Shown here piece after piece: positions 42,743-52,001 of a DNA stretch of 64,000 nucleotides. This DNA comes from Aquibium pacificus (GTDB lineage: Bacteria; Pseudomonadota; Alphaproteobacteria; Rhizobiales; Rhizobiaceae): assembly GCF_040839445.1 (NCBI RefSeq), contig NZ_JBDPGJ010000004.1:248001-312000 (forward strand), in the 5' to 3' direction. Position numbers and translations under genes: made by a program. Each line of letters begins with the position of its first letter. The first letter of the stretch is position 1. Below the pieces are notes generated by a model, which worked only from the letters and a program-made list of their open reading frames with translations, made no database searches and had not been told where the DNA came from.

Positions 42743-43696
42743 TCACTTGGCCTTGAACAGGAGCCGGCATTCGCCGACCCGGTCGTCGATCGAACCGAGC
42801 CAGTCGCGCGCGGCTTGGAGATGGCGGAGATGGGCGTCGAGGAACGCGAGCGTGATCTGCTCCACCGCTTCCCGCTGGGCCGGCACCTGCCGCTGCCGCT
42901 CCGCGAAACCGCCGAGATAGTGGTCGCCGCCTTCGAGGACGGCGAGATACTTTCCGCCGGCGGGGGAAAGCTCGAAGGGCTCGGACTTCCAGTGCCAGTC
43001 CCCGCCCTTGGCCCCCTGGTCGAGAGTCCCGGTGACGTTGAGCACCGGACCATGCATCAGATCCCATGATCCGTCGCGCAGTCCCTGCTGGTCGCGGCCC
43101 TGGGCGCTGAGCAGGAGTGTCGCGGCAAACCGGGGATCGGCGAAGCTGCGGCCCGGATCGCCGGGCATGTCGATTGCCGCACCCGCGAGCAGTTGCGCGG
43201 TGTAGGCGCCGAAGGAATGCCCCGCGATCGCGCCAGGCAGCGGGCGGTTCCCCCCGCCACATGTCGCTTCCAGTATCAGTGGCAGCCGGACCATCAACGC
43301 GCCGACGACCGCCAGGCGTCCCGTCCATCGTTCGGGGCTGTGCAGAATCGCGTGCATGCGGGCCCTCGCATGCGGCACCGTCATCCATTCCGCTAGGTCG
43401 CTGTCGGGATCGAGACCGAGCTCCGGCTCGTTTCGCGCAACGATGCGGATGTCGTCGGCGAAGGTCGGGTGGATCACCAGATAACCATGCGCGGCCCAGT
43501 AGCGGGAAAGGGCGGCATAGGCGCCGCCGTTCGAGCCAAGCCCGTGGCAGAACACCACGAAACCTTGCGGAGCGCGGTCGCGTGGCCAGCGGCAGACAAG
43601 CGGAGCTTCGCCGGCGCGGTCACCGGGGTCCGCCAGGACATCGTGCGCCTCGTGGAATCCGACCGCAAGATCCGAGCGATATTCGGCCGCCGTCAT
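42743..43696 (-). CDS. Alpha/beta hydrolase, PAF-acetylhydrolase/dienelactone-hydrolase-like
   Basis: 317 residues; its ATG overlaps the DppF-type ATPase stop in ATGA, which fixes the start. Elements: oxyanion region FVVFCHGLGSNGGAY, nucleophile elbow GHSFGAYTAQ, acid in VTGTLDQGAKGGD and catalytic His in EGGDHYLGG. It has no signal peptide, so it acts on an imported substrate in the cytoplasm, probably an ester or amide. Its coupling to the importer ATPase gene supports that. Confidence 0.9.
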   Translation of the reverse strand: MTAAEYRSDLAVGFHEAHDVLADPGDRAGEAPLVCRWPRDRAPQGFVVFCHGLGSNGGAYAALSRYWAAHGYLVIHPTFADDIRIVARNEPELGLDPDSDLAEWMTVPHARARMHAILHSPERWTGRLAVVGALMVRLPLILEATCGGGNRPLPGAIAGHSFGAYTAQLLAGAAIDMPGDPGRSFADPRFAATLLLSAQGRDQQGLRDGSWDLMHGPVLNVTGTLDQGAKGGDWHWKSEPFELSPAGGKYLAVLEGGDHYLGGFAERQRQVPAQREAVEQITLAFLDAHLRHLQAARDWLGSIDDRVGECRLLFKAK

Positions 43697-44718
43697 CGTG
43701 CAGCTCCTTCGAGCGCGGGGTTCCGCGCGGAGGATGTGGCCTCGTCCAGGAGGAAGCACGCCGCAGTTCCGCCTCCTTCGACCGGATAGGAGGGCGGCAT
43801 TTCAGCGTGACACCGCGGCATCGCGTGGGGACAACGGTTCTTGTAGGGGCAGGCGGTGGTGGACACCCGCGGCATATCGTGGGCGGGCGCGGCCTTGCGT
43901 GCGGCACGGCGCCGGCGTTGCGCCTCCGGATCCAGCAGCGGCACGGCGTCGAGCAGCGCCTTCGTGTAGGGATGCGCAGGGGACCGGTAGACGCGGTCCG
44001 ACGGTCCCTCCTCGACGACATGGCCGAGATACATGACCGCGATGCGGTCGGAAATGTGATGGACTAGCGCCAGGTCATGGGCGATCAGCAGGTAGGCGAC
44101 CCCCATGGCATCCCGGCGCTCATAGAGGAGGTTGATGATCTGGTTCTGGGTCGATACGTCGAGCGCACTCACCGGCTCGTCGAGGACGATGAGCTTCGGT
44201 TCCAGCGCGAGAGCCGAGGCGATCGCGATGCGCTGGCGTTGGCCACCGGAGAACTGATGCGGGTGCCGGCCAAGATGTTCTTCCGACAGCGAGACCAGCT
44301 TCAGGAGTTCGACCGCGCGGGCACGGCGCTCGCTCCGGTCCATGGCGGTATGGACCCTCAGCGGCTCCGTGACGAGGTCCTCGACCGTCATCGACGGATT
44401 GAGCGAGGAATACGGGTCCTGGAAGACGGCCTGGATCTGGCTGCGGATGTGCGGGGGATAGCGCCTTCCCATCGAGGTGAGGTCGGCGTCGCCGAAACGG
44501 ATGGCGCCGGAGCCGGCCGGCACCAGGCCGAGGACCGCGTTGGCGATAGACGACTTGCCCGACCCCGATTCTCCGACCAGCCCCAGCGTCTCGCCCCGGC
44601 GGATGGAGAGATTGGCGCCTTTCACGGCGTGGAACGGCTTCCGGTCCAGCGCGAGCAGCGAACGGCTCCAGTAGGTGACCCAAAGGTCCTCGACCTCGAG
44701 AAGGACTTCGGAGCTCAT
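43693..44718 (-). CDS. Oligopeptide/dipeptide ABC transporter ATP-binding protein (DppF type)
   Basis: 341 residues. Walker A GESGSGKSS, Q-loop AVFQDPYSSLNP, signature FSGGQRQRIAIA, Walker B LIVLDEPVSALD, and the C-terminal oligo_HPY segment with HPYTKALLDAVP and a Cys cluster (CPYKNRCPHAMPRC) that may bind [4Fe-4S], as in other Dpp/Opp ATPases. It overlaps the permease-ATPase fusion gene by 4 bp. Confidence 0.96.
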   Translation of the reverse strand: MSSEVLLEVEDLWVTYWSRSLLALDRKPFHAVKGANLSIRRGETLGLVGESGSGKSSIANAVLGLVPAGSGAIRFGDADLTSMGRRYPPHIRSQIQAVFQDPYSSLNPSMTVEDLVTEPLRVHTAMDRSERRARAVELLKLVSLSEEHLGRHPHQFSGGQRQRIAIASALALEPKLIVLDEPVSALDVSTQNQIINLLYERRDAMGVAYLLIAHDLALVHHISDRIAVMYLGHVVEEGPSDRVYRSPAHPYTKALLDAVPLLDPEAQRRRRAARKAAPAHDMPRVSTTACPYKNRCPHAMPRCHAEMPPSYPVEGGGTAACFLLDEATSSARNPALEGAAR

Positions 44719-46646
44719 GACGCGGCCTTCAGTTCGAGTTCGGGCGCGCGGATGCAGCGGACAAGCCGGTCGGTGCCGACGAGCGGGATCGGGCGCTCGC
44801 AGGCGGCGGTGGCGAAATCGCAGCGGTTGGAGAAGCGGCAGCCCGATGGCCAGGAGCCGGGTCGCGGGACGTTGCCGCGGATGGTCGGCAGCGGCGGGTT
44901 GCGCGAGGAGGCGTGTGGCATCGCCGACAGGAGACCGCGCGTGTAGGGATGGCGCGGCCGGGCGAAGAGCGCGTCCACTTCGGCCATCTCGACCATCTCG
45001 CCGGCATACATGACGCTGATGCGGTCGCTGATGTCGGCCGCGACCGCCAGATCGTGCGTGACGAAGAGGATGGCCATCCCGAATTCGCCCTGCAGGTCGC
45101 GGAAGAGGTCGAGGATCTCTTGCTGGACCGTGACGTCGAGCGCCGTGGTCGGTTCGTCGGCGATGAGCAGCGAGGGATTGCAGCTCAGCGCGCGCGCGAT
45201 GGCGATGCGCTGCGCCATGCCGCCCGAAAGCTCGTGCGGATAGGCCCTCGCCCGCTCCTCCGGCCGCGGGATGCCGACGCGGTCGATCAATTCGACGACG
45301 CGGCTCCAGGCCTGCTTGCCGGACAGCCCCTGCTTGGTGCGCAGGACTTCCGCGATCTGGCTGCCGACGGTGAAGGCGGGATTGAGGCTCGTCGTCGGGT
45401 CCTGGAAGACCATCGCGACCTCGTTGCCGCGCACCTCCTCCAACTGCTTCGGGGTCAGCCTTCGAAGGTCCCTGCCGTTCAGAACGATCGAGCCGTGGGT
45501 CGTTCGACCGCCGGCGCCGATCAGGCCGAGGATCGACAGCCCGGTGATCGTCTTGCCGCTGCCCGATTCGCCTACCAGGCCGAGCGTCTCGCCGCGCGAA
45601 ATGCCGAAGGAGAGATCTGTGATGACGGGCACTTCGTGTCCGTCGCGGCCCGAAACGAGGACCTGAAGGCCCTCGACGCGCAGGACCTCGTCGGCGAGCG
45701 GCGGTGGCGCGGGGCTTTCCGCCCCTGTGGCGGCGATCGCAGGCACGAAGCGCTCCGCCGGCTTGCCGGGATCCACTCCGACGGCCACGCCACGGCCGAT
45801 CGAGTCGCGGATGACGTCGCCGAGCAGGTTCACCGAAAGGACGGTGAGGATGATGGCGATCCCTGGCGGCACGGCCAGGAACCAGTTGAGGTCCATGTAG
45901 GCCGCGGCGGAGTTGAGCATCGTGCCCCAGCTTGCGTCCGGCGGCTGAACGCCAAGGCCGATGAAGCTCAACCCGGCTTCGGCCAGAAGCACCGCGCCCA
46001 CCGTGAGCGTTACCTGCACGACCAGCGGCGGCGCGATGTTGGGGAAGATATGCCTGAGCAGGATGCGCCGGTCCGACGCGCCGATGACGCGGGCCGATCT
46101 CACATAGACCTCCTCACGCTCCGCCAGCACGACGCCACGCGCCAGCCGCAGGAAGGAAGTCGAGAACAGGATGCCGAGCGCGATCATCGCCCGGTGCAGG
46201 CCGGCCCCCAGAATGGCGATGATGACGATCGCGACCATGATGCCAGGGATCGACACGACCGCTTCGACCACGCGCATCACGACCCAGTCCCACCAGCCGC
46301 CGCGATAGCCGATGAAAAGCCCGAGCGGCACTCCCAGGAGCACCGCGATCGAGGTGGCTTCGGCTGCCGCGAGGACGGCGATGCGGCAGCCGAAGATCAG
46401 GCGCGAAAGCACGTCGCGCCCGAGATCGTCGGTGCCGAGCCAGTGGGCCGCGGAGGGACCTTGCATCGCCTTGATCAGGTTCTGGCGCAGCGGATCGTAG
46501 GGTGCGATCCAGTCGGCGAAGATCGCGAGGAAGACGAGCAGCACCAGCACCGAGCCTGCCGCGGCGACAATGGCGGTCGAGGCACTCGGTCGGAAGTTGA
46601 TGCGGCGCGGCCCGGTGTTAGGCTCGTTCTGGCTGGTCGTGGTCAC
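44715..46646 (-). CDS. Fused ABC permease (DppC type) and ATP-binding protein (DppD type)
   Basis: 643 residues from a GTG that overlaps the DppB-type stop in GTGA. Residues 1 to about 300 are a DppC permease (HWLGTDDLGRDVLSRLIFG, EAA loop RVIGASDRRILLRHIFPN). After a linker of about 35 residues, residues about 340-643 form a DppD ATPase: GESGSGKTI, MVFQDPTTSLNP, LSGGMAQRIAIA, LLIADEPTTALD, HPYTRGLLSAMP and a Cys cluster. Normally these are separate polypeptides; the reading frame is continuous here. Fused forms occur in some rhizobial importers. Confidence 0.95.
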   Translation of the reverse strand: MTTTSQNEPNTGPRRINFRPSASTAIVAAAGSVLVLLVFLAIFADWIAPYDPLRQNLIKAMQGPSAAHWLGTDDLGRDVLSRLIFGCRIAVLAAAEATSIAVLLGVPLGLFIGYRGGWWDWVVMRVVEAVVSIPGIMVAIVIIAILGAGLHRAMIALGILFSTSFLRLARGVVLAEREEVYVRSARVIGASDRRILLRHIFPNIAPPLVVQVTLTVGAVLLAEAGLSFIGLGVQPPDASWGTMLNSAAAYMDLNWFLAVPPGIAIILTVLSVNLLGDVIRDSIGRGVAVGVDPGKPAERFVPAIAATGAESPAPPPLADEVLRVEGLQVLVSGRDGHEVPVITDLSFGISRGETLGLVGESGSGKTITGLSILGLIGAGGRTTHGSIVLNGRDLRRLTPKQLEEVRGNEVAMVFQDPTTSLNPAFTVGSQIAEVLRTKQGLSGKQAWSRVVELIDRVGIPRPEERARAYPHELSGGMAQRIAIARALSCNPSLLIADEPTTALDVTVQQEILDLFRDLQGEFGMAILFVTHDLAVAADISDRISVMYAGEMVEMAEVDALFARPRHPYTRGLLSAMPHASSRNPPLPTIRGNVPRPGSWPSGCRFSNRCDFATAACERPIPLVGTDRLVRCIRAPELELKAAS

Positions 46647-47587
46647 GTTGGGCGCGCTTTGGGATTGAGCAGACCGTAGAGGAGGTCGGTGGCGAGTTGG
46701 ACGAGGACGACGAGGCCGACCATCACCAGGACCAGCCCTTGCAGCATGGGGATATCCTGCTGGCGCACCGCCGCGATGGCCAGCGTGCCGAGCCCGTTGA
46801 TGGCGAAGACCTGCTCCACGATCAGCGCGCCGCCGAGCAGCACAGTGATCTGGAACGACAGAACCGCCACGACCGGCACCATGGCGTTGGTCAGCGCGTG
46901 CCGCAGGATCACCCGCCGCGACGACAGCCCCTGGGCGCGGGCGGCGCGGATGTAGTCCTGCTGGAGCACCCCCACCATGGCCGAGCGCACCTGCCGGGCT
47001 ATCGCGGCACTCGACGAAAGGCCGAGCGCGAGGGACGGCAGGGTGACGCTTCGAAGCCAGTCCCATGGAGATACCGAGATCGGCGTGAAGCCGGTCGCGG
47101 GGAACCAGCGCAGATTGACCGCGAAAACGGCGACCAGGATGAGGCCGAACCAGAAGTTCGGGACCGCCTGACCGAAGGTCGCGCCGACAGTGGCGAGGCG
47201 ATCGATCCAGGAGCGGGGGTGAAGGGCCGCCGCGACTCCGGCGGCGATGCCGACGACGATCGCGATCAATGCCGAGATCGCCGTCAGGGAAAGCGTGACC
47301 GGGAGCCTCAAGAGCACGGCGTCGGTGACGCTGACGCTGTTGAAGAAGGAGGTGCCGAGATCACCCTGCACCGCCTTGCCGAGCCACTGGAAGTAGCGGA
47401 CGACCAGTGGCTCGTTCAGGCCCATCCTCTCGCGCAGCATCTCGTGCTGTTCCTGCGTTCCCGTGTCCCCCAGGATGAGGTCCACGGGATCGCTGGGCAG
47501 CAGCGACGTGAACGAGAACGCCAGTACCGACACGATGAACAGCAAAGGCACCAGTGCCAGAAGCCGCTGGGCGACGAGCCTGAACAT
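46643..47587 (-). CDS. ABC transporter permease (DppB type)
   Basis: 314 residues, six membrane segments. Family-typical opening MFRLVAQRLLALVPLLFIVSVLAF, the periplasmic loop with RERMGLNEPLVVRYFQWLGK, and the EAA loop ARAQGLSSRRVILRHALTNA. Starts 12 bp after the binding protein stop. With the fused protein at 44715 and the ATPase at 43693 it completes a peptide-type importer. Confidence 0.95.
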   Translation of the reverse strand: MFRLVAQRLLALVPLLFIVSVLAFSFTSLLPSDPVDLILGDTGTQEQHEMLRERMGLNEPLVVRYFQWLGKAVQGDLGTSFFNSVSVTDAVLLRLPVTLSLTAISALIAIVVGIAAGVAAALHPRSWIDRLATVGATFGQAVPNFWFGLILVAVFAVNLRWFPATGFTPISVSPWDWLRSVTLPSLALGLSSSAAIARQVRSAMVGVLQQDYIRAARAQGLSSRRVILRHALTNAMVPVVAVLSFQITVLLGGALIVEQVFAINGLGTLAIAAVRQQDIPMLQGLVLVMVGLVVLVQLATDLLYGLLNPKARPT

Positions 47588-47599
47588 GAAGACCCGTGC

Positions 47600-49117
47600 T
47601 TAGTCGTTGGCCTTGAGGCCGCGGAGATTGATGGAGTCTTCTCCGTAGCGGTACCGGACCGTGGGGTTCTCGGCGGTGTCGTCGCTCACGCCGATCAAGA
47701 TTGGCGCATTGGTGACGAAGATCAGGAAGGCTTCGTCCGCCAGTTGCGCCGCCATCTTGTGATAGATCGGCGCCCGCACGTCGGTCTCGACCGAGGTGAG
47801 CCCCTCCTGGGCGAGCGCCAGGAGCGCTTCGCTCGGCTTGGCCTTGAAGGGATTGTATGCGGCGTCTTCGTAGATGTAGCGCAGCGCCAGGAATTTCGGA
47901 TCCGTGACCGTGTTCCAGACGAGGTTGGTCGCCGGGAAGTCCGTAGTGCGGCTGCGGCGTGCCAGCGTGCCGGGCTCCACGGGCACGATGTTCATGGTGA
48001 TGCCGATTTCGTTGAAGAAGCCGGCAAGCGCCTCGAGACGCGGCTGGTAGATCGGGATCGACGGCATGTCGAAGGTGAACCCGTCGGGGAACTTCGACTG
48101 CGCCATCAGTTCGCGCGCCTTTTCGACATTGTATTCGTAGACGCCCTCGAGCGCCGGATCATAGGCCCAGTCGCCCTTGCCGTAGGGCTGGAAGGACTTC
48201 ACCGCCAGACCGAACTGGATCGCCTGGTTGAATGCGTCTCGGTCGATTGCGAGCGCCATCGCCTTGCGCACCATCGGATCGGCGAAGGCGGGAACGACGG
48301 TACCTTCGCGGTCGGAGATGATGACGTGGTAGTTGAGGCCGCCATTGTTGCGGATCAGCTTCAGGTCGGGCGACTTGTCGATGATCGCCGCCTGCGGGTT
48401 GGACAGCCAGTTACCGGCATCGATCTGGCCGGTCTTCAGCGCGTTCAGCCGGGCAGTGTCGTCCGGAATCTCCCACACCTCGTAGCGGGCAAGACCGATC
48501 ATGTCCTTGTCCCAGTAGGTCGGGTTTGGCACGTAGACCTGCACTTCGCCCTCGCGCGATTCGTCCTTGCTGTGGACATAGGGACCCGTGCCAACCGGAT
48601 TGCGGTCAAGCGCCGGATCGGCCATCGCCGAAGGCGCGATCATCATGCCGCCGGTGTAGCAAAGGGTGGTTATGATCGCCGGATCGATCTCCTTGAGCTT
48701 GATTCCGAGCGTGTATTCGTCGATCGCCTTGGCGCTCTCGACGGTCTTGAGGCCCTCCACGATGCCGATCTCGACGCCACGATTGATGTTCGCGGCCGCC
48801 GCTTCGGCATTGAACGGTTCGCCGTTGGAGAAGCTGACCCCTTCGCGCAGCTTGATCGTCACGTCGAGCCCGTCGACCGTGTATTCGGTCGCGAGCAGTG
48901 GCACGTTTTCGCCGTCAGGGCCTTTCTCGAAGAGTGATTCGTAGGCAGGCCGCAGGAAGGGGACGCCGCTTCCGCTCTGCTTCTGCGGATCCATCGTGAT
49001 GAGCTTCACCTGTTCCGCGTATTTGAACGTGCCGCTTCCCTGCGCCGACGCCGGACTACCGGCGAGCCCGAGCGCGAGCGCGGCAATGACTCCTGATGTT
49101 GTGATCCACTTCTTCAT
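47600..49117 (-). CDS. ABC transporter substrate-binding protein, SBP family 5 (DppA/OppA type)
   Basis: 505 residues. Start MKKWITTS after GGGAGG; upstream in-frame codons are not conserved-looking. Signal peptide cleaved near ASAQG. Mature body LITMDPQKQSGSG, LREGVSFSNGEPFNAE and NPVGTGPYVHSK are signatures of SBP_bac_5 proteins, which bind peptides, opines, glutathione or glycosides. First gene of a seven-gene minus-strand run ending in the hydroxyproline dehydratase. Divergent from the GntR gene at 49343. Confidence 0.95.
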   Translation of the reverse strand: MKKWITTSGVIAALALGLAGSPASAQGSGTFKYAEQVKLITMDPQKQSGSGVPFLRPAYESLFEKGPDGENVPLLATEYTVDGLDVTIKLREGVSFSNGEPFNAEAAAANINRGVEIGIVEGLKTVESAKAIDEYTLGIKLKEIDPAIITTLCYTGGMMIAPSAMADPALDRNPVGTGPYVHSKDESREGEVQVYVPNPTYWDKDMIGLARYEVWEIPDDTARLNALKTGQIDAGNWLSNPQAAIIDKSPDLKLIRNNGGLNYHVIISDREGTVVPAFADPMVRKAMALAIDRDAFNQAIQFGLAVKSFQPYGKGDWAYDPALEGVYEYNVEKARELMAQSKFPDGFTFDMPSIPIYQPRLEALAGFFNEIGITMNIVPVEPGTLARRSRTTDFPATNLVWNTVTDPKFLALRYIYEDAAYNPFKAKPSEALLALAQEGLTSVETDVRAPIYHKMAAQLADEAFLIFVTNAPILIGVSDDTAENPTVRYRYGEDSINLRGLKAND

Positions 49118-49211
49118 CACGGCCCTCCCAGCCTTAAAATCCGAGGCGCCATCCGCGAATCTCACGGGCGCCAGAACCTCCCAATCGAGGCAACTCGATT
49201 GTGATTAAACT

Positions 49212-49237
49212 ATAGTACTTTACCACTATCGTGCTAT
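49212..49237. promoter_or_regulatory. Imperfect inverted repeat in the GntR/importer divergent region
   Basis: ATAGTAC and GTGCTAT arms (one mismatch) 12 bp apart, in an AT-rich patch unlike its surroundings, midway between the importer operon and the GntR gene. Good position for autoregulation by the GntR protein. Confidence 0.35.
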
Positions 49238-49342
49238 GGTGCAACCGCTTTCTTGGCTCCGACGCGAACGGCTCTCCCATTGCCTCCGCCGCGAGTTGTG
49301 CAATATCGGAAACCGGGAAGACGCACGAAAGGATTCGCGCCA

Positions 49343-50131
49343 TTGTCGAGCGCTTCTGAGCAGAGACAGACGCTGAGGGAGGACGGGACCCCCTATTACG
49401 TGCAGCTCGCCGCGATCATCCGCAGGCAGATCGTGGACGAGACGTGGAACATCGGCGACAGGCTGCCGACGCTCAAGCAGCTCGTGGCAACGTTCGGCGT
49501 CTCGCCGATGACGGTACGCCACGCTCTGGCCGGCCTCGAAAGCGAGGGACTGATCAGCGCCGAGCGCGGGCGCGGCACCTTCGTCACCGGCAAGCCGCGC
49601 ATGCCGGAGTCGGTGCCCTACCTGCTGACCGGCTCGCCCGCATACCGCGGCAAGGACCTGAGCTTCCGCGTCGTCCCTTCGAGTGATTCCGAGGCGGAAC
49701 TTCGCCTCTCACCCGAGGACGGGATTTCGCTCGGGGATTATCGGCACATGAAGCGCATCTTCTCGCGCAACGACCATCCGTTCATCGTTGGCCAGTATCT
49801 GGTCGCGGATGTGATCCACCGGATGATCCCCGAAAAGCTCTGGAAGACCGAACTCGTCAGCACGCTCCTCTACGACACGAAGGACGTCGGTTTGAGCAAC
49901 GTGCGCCAGACCTTCCGGGTGGTGTCGTCCATGCCGACGGAGGCGGACGAACTCGACATACGCGTCCACGATCCGGTCGTGCGGGTGCGCCGCATCTTCC
50001 AGAACGCCCGCAAGGAAGTGCTTTGCCTGGCACAACTCGTCTATCGCACCGACGGCGTGGTCTTCGACATCAACATCGACCTAGACGACCGCAACCGCCT
50101 GCTGGAGCTGGGTGGCTTTCCGGAATCCTGA
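49343..50131 (+). CDS. GntR family transcriptional regulator with UTRA domain (HutC-type)
   Basis: 262 residues from TTG at 49343 with AAAGGA ten bases upstream; no ATG exists before the HTH, and another TTG at 49253 is less likely. N-terminal winged HTH (YYVQLAAIIRRQI, LPTLKQLVATFGVSPMTVRHAL, ERGRGTFV) and a UTRA ligand domain (HMKRIFSRNDHPFIVGQYLVADV). Divergent from the peptide-type importer, which it probably represses until the imported ligand appears. It may also control the carboxylesterase/ligase genes downstream. Confidence 0.93.
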   Translation: MSSASEQRQTLREDGTPYYVQLAAIIRRQIVDETWNIGDRLPTLKQLVATFGVSPMTVRHALAGLESEGLISAERGRGTFVTGKPRMPESVPYLLTGSPAYRGKDLSFRVVPSSDSEAELRLSPEDGISLGDYRHMKRIFSRNDHPFIVGQYLVADVIHRMIPEKLWKTELVSTLLYDTKDVGLSNVRQTFRVVSSMPTEADELDIRVHDPVVRVRRIFQNARKEVLCLAQLVYRTDGVVFDINIDLDDRNRLLELGGFPES

Positions 50132-50415
50132 GGATGGATTTCCATCACGCTACGCACGTCGGGGTGCGGATGCGTCTCGTCACACAACATCCCTCGTCGT
50201 ACGTCGCTCGCGTGGTTCCGGTCCGTTGCGACGGGCAACCGTAGTTCATTAACACACTGGATAGTGAGTATTGACTTCTCCTGACCGGGGGACCATTGAT
50301 GCTCCTCGTGCCGTTGGGAGGCGGCGTGTCCAGGGAGGACCAGGATCATGGCGTGTCCGGCTGATCTGCGCCCTGCTTTTGCAGGAGAGCGGCGCTGAAG
50401 CTCTACGCGACGGAA

Positions 50416-51996
50416 TTGGCGACCGGATCGCGCGCGGAGAAGGCTGCCGTCGCGCATTTCCCGGCTGGCGATGCGCGGGGGGTGCGGAGGCAGGGCCTCT
50501 GCATTTATCGCGGAATTCCCTATGCAGAGCCGCCCGTCGGAACGCTGCGTTGGCGGCCGCCTGTCGCAGCCAGTCGCTGGGAAGGTGTTCGCGAAGCCAT
50601 CGCTCCACGACCGGCCTGCGCGCAGCTGCCGCGCCGCGGCGGCAGCATCTATGCAAGCGAGTTGCCCGCGACCGACGAGGATTGCCTCTATCTCGACATA
50701 TGGGCGCCGGACGACGCGCGCGGCTTGCCGGTCTTCGTCTGGATCCACGGCGGTTCGTTCATCTGGGGGGCGGGCAGCGAGCCGCTCTACGATGGTGCCG
50801 ACCTGGCGCGGCGTGGCGCGGTGGTCGTTACGATAAACTACCGTCTCGGCGTCTTCGGCCATCTCGCGCACCCGCAACTGAGCGCGGAATCGCCCGACGG
50901 CGTATCCGGCAACTACGGCTTGCTCGACCAGATCGCCGCGCTGGAATGGGTCAAGCGCAACATCGAAGCGGTTGGCGGTGATCCGGACAACGTGACGATC
51001 GCGGGCGAGTCCGCCGGTGCCCTGAGCGTGCTCTACCTGATGGCCGCTCCGGCGGCGCGAGGACTGTTCGCGAAGGCGGTCGCGCAGAGCGCCTACATGA
51101 TCTCAATGCCTTCCCTGAAGGTGACGCGCCATGGCCACGAACCCGCCGAGACCGCGGGCGAACGCCTGCGTGAGATGCTTGGCGCAAGCGGCATCGACGG
51201 TCTACGGGCGATGGATGCGCGTGACCTCGCGAAGGCTGCCCTGCGCGCGGGTTTCGCGCCGCTGGGCACGGTCGACGGTCATGTCCTGCCGGACCAGCTC
51301 GTCGACGTCTTCGAGCGCGGCGAACAGGCCAAGGTGCCCCTGCTTGCCGGCTACAACAGCGGCGAGATCCGTTCCCTGCCGTTCCTGGTTCCGCCGCTGC
51401 CGGAGACCGCCACCGCCTATGAGGCCGAGATCAGGGCGCGCTACGGGAGCCTAGCCAAGCCGTTCCTGTCGCTGTACCCGTCCGCGAACATCGTCGAAAG
51501 CACGCTCGCCTCGGTTCGGGACGCTCTCTACGGATGGACCGTATTGAAGCTTGCCGAGGCGCAGAGAGCGGTGGGCTTTCCCGCCTTCATCTACTATTTC
51601 GATCATACCTATCCTGCTGCCAAAGACGCCGGACTAGATGGCTTCCATGCCTGCGAACTTCCGTACCTTTTCGGCACCGCCGACCGCACGCCGCCGCTCT
51701 GGCCTCCGATCCCCGCGACGGAGCCCGAGGCGCAGCTGTCGCGCACCATCGGCGACTACTGGGTCTCCTTCGCACGCAGCGGTTCGCCGCGCGCCCGGAA
51801 CGCGCCCGACTGGCAGGAATTCGCCAGGGACGGGACGTACATCCGGTTCGCGGGGCATCCCAGGCTGGAGTCAAACCTTGCGCCCGGCATGTTCGACCTC
51901 GTCAACGAGGTCGTGCGGCGCCGGCGCCATGCCGGCAACGTTCCCTGGAACTGGAACGTGGGCGTGGCGGCGCCGCTCCCGCCGCCGGGAGCGTAG
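50416..51996 (+). CDS. Carboxylesterase type B
   Basis: 526 residues from TTG at 50416; the frame opens at 50365 without ATG, and a CTG at 50395 after AGGAGAG is another candidate. Type B signatures: FRGIPYAEPP as YRGIPYAEPPVG, EDCLYLDIW, oxyanion HGGSF, nucleophile GESAGA, and the acid and His in the C-terminal half (DGFHACELPYLFG). No signal peptide, so cytoplasmic. Cleaves esters; neighbours include an acyl-CoA ligase that could activate the released acid. Confidence 0.93.
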   Translation: MATGSRAEKAAVAHFPAGDARGVRRQGLCIYRGIPYAEPPVGTLRWRPPVAASRWEGVREAIAPRPACAQLPRRGGSIYASELPATDEDCLYLDIWAPDDARGLPVFVWIHGGSFIWGAGSEPLYDGADLARRGAVVVTINYRLGVFGHLAHPQLSAESPDGVSGNYGLLDQIAALEWVKRNIEAVGGDPDNVTIAGESAGALSVLYLMAAPAARGLFAKAVAQSAYMISMPSLKVTRHGHEPAETAGERLREMLGASGIDGLRAMDARDLAKAALRAGFAPLGTVDGHVLPDQLVDVFERGEQAKVPLLAGYNSGEIRSLPFLVPPLPETATAYEAEIRARYGSLAKPFLSLYPSANIVESTLASVRDALYGWTVLKLAEAQRAVGFPAFIYYFDHTYPAAKDAGLDGFHACELPYLFGTADRTPPLWPPIPATEPEAQLSRTIGDYWVSFARSGSPRARNAPDWQEFARDGTYIRFAGHPRLESNLAPGMFDLVNEVVRRRRHAGNVPWNWNVGVAAPLPPPGA

Positions 51997-52001
51997 CGGC
52001 G

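Noticed and set aside
46697..48937. Plus-strand frame of 746 codons
   Set aside because: Antisense to the DppB and DppA-type genes; composition rich in Arg, Asp and His and no recognisable domain.
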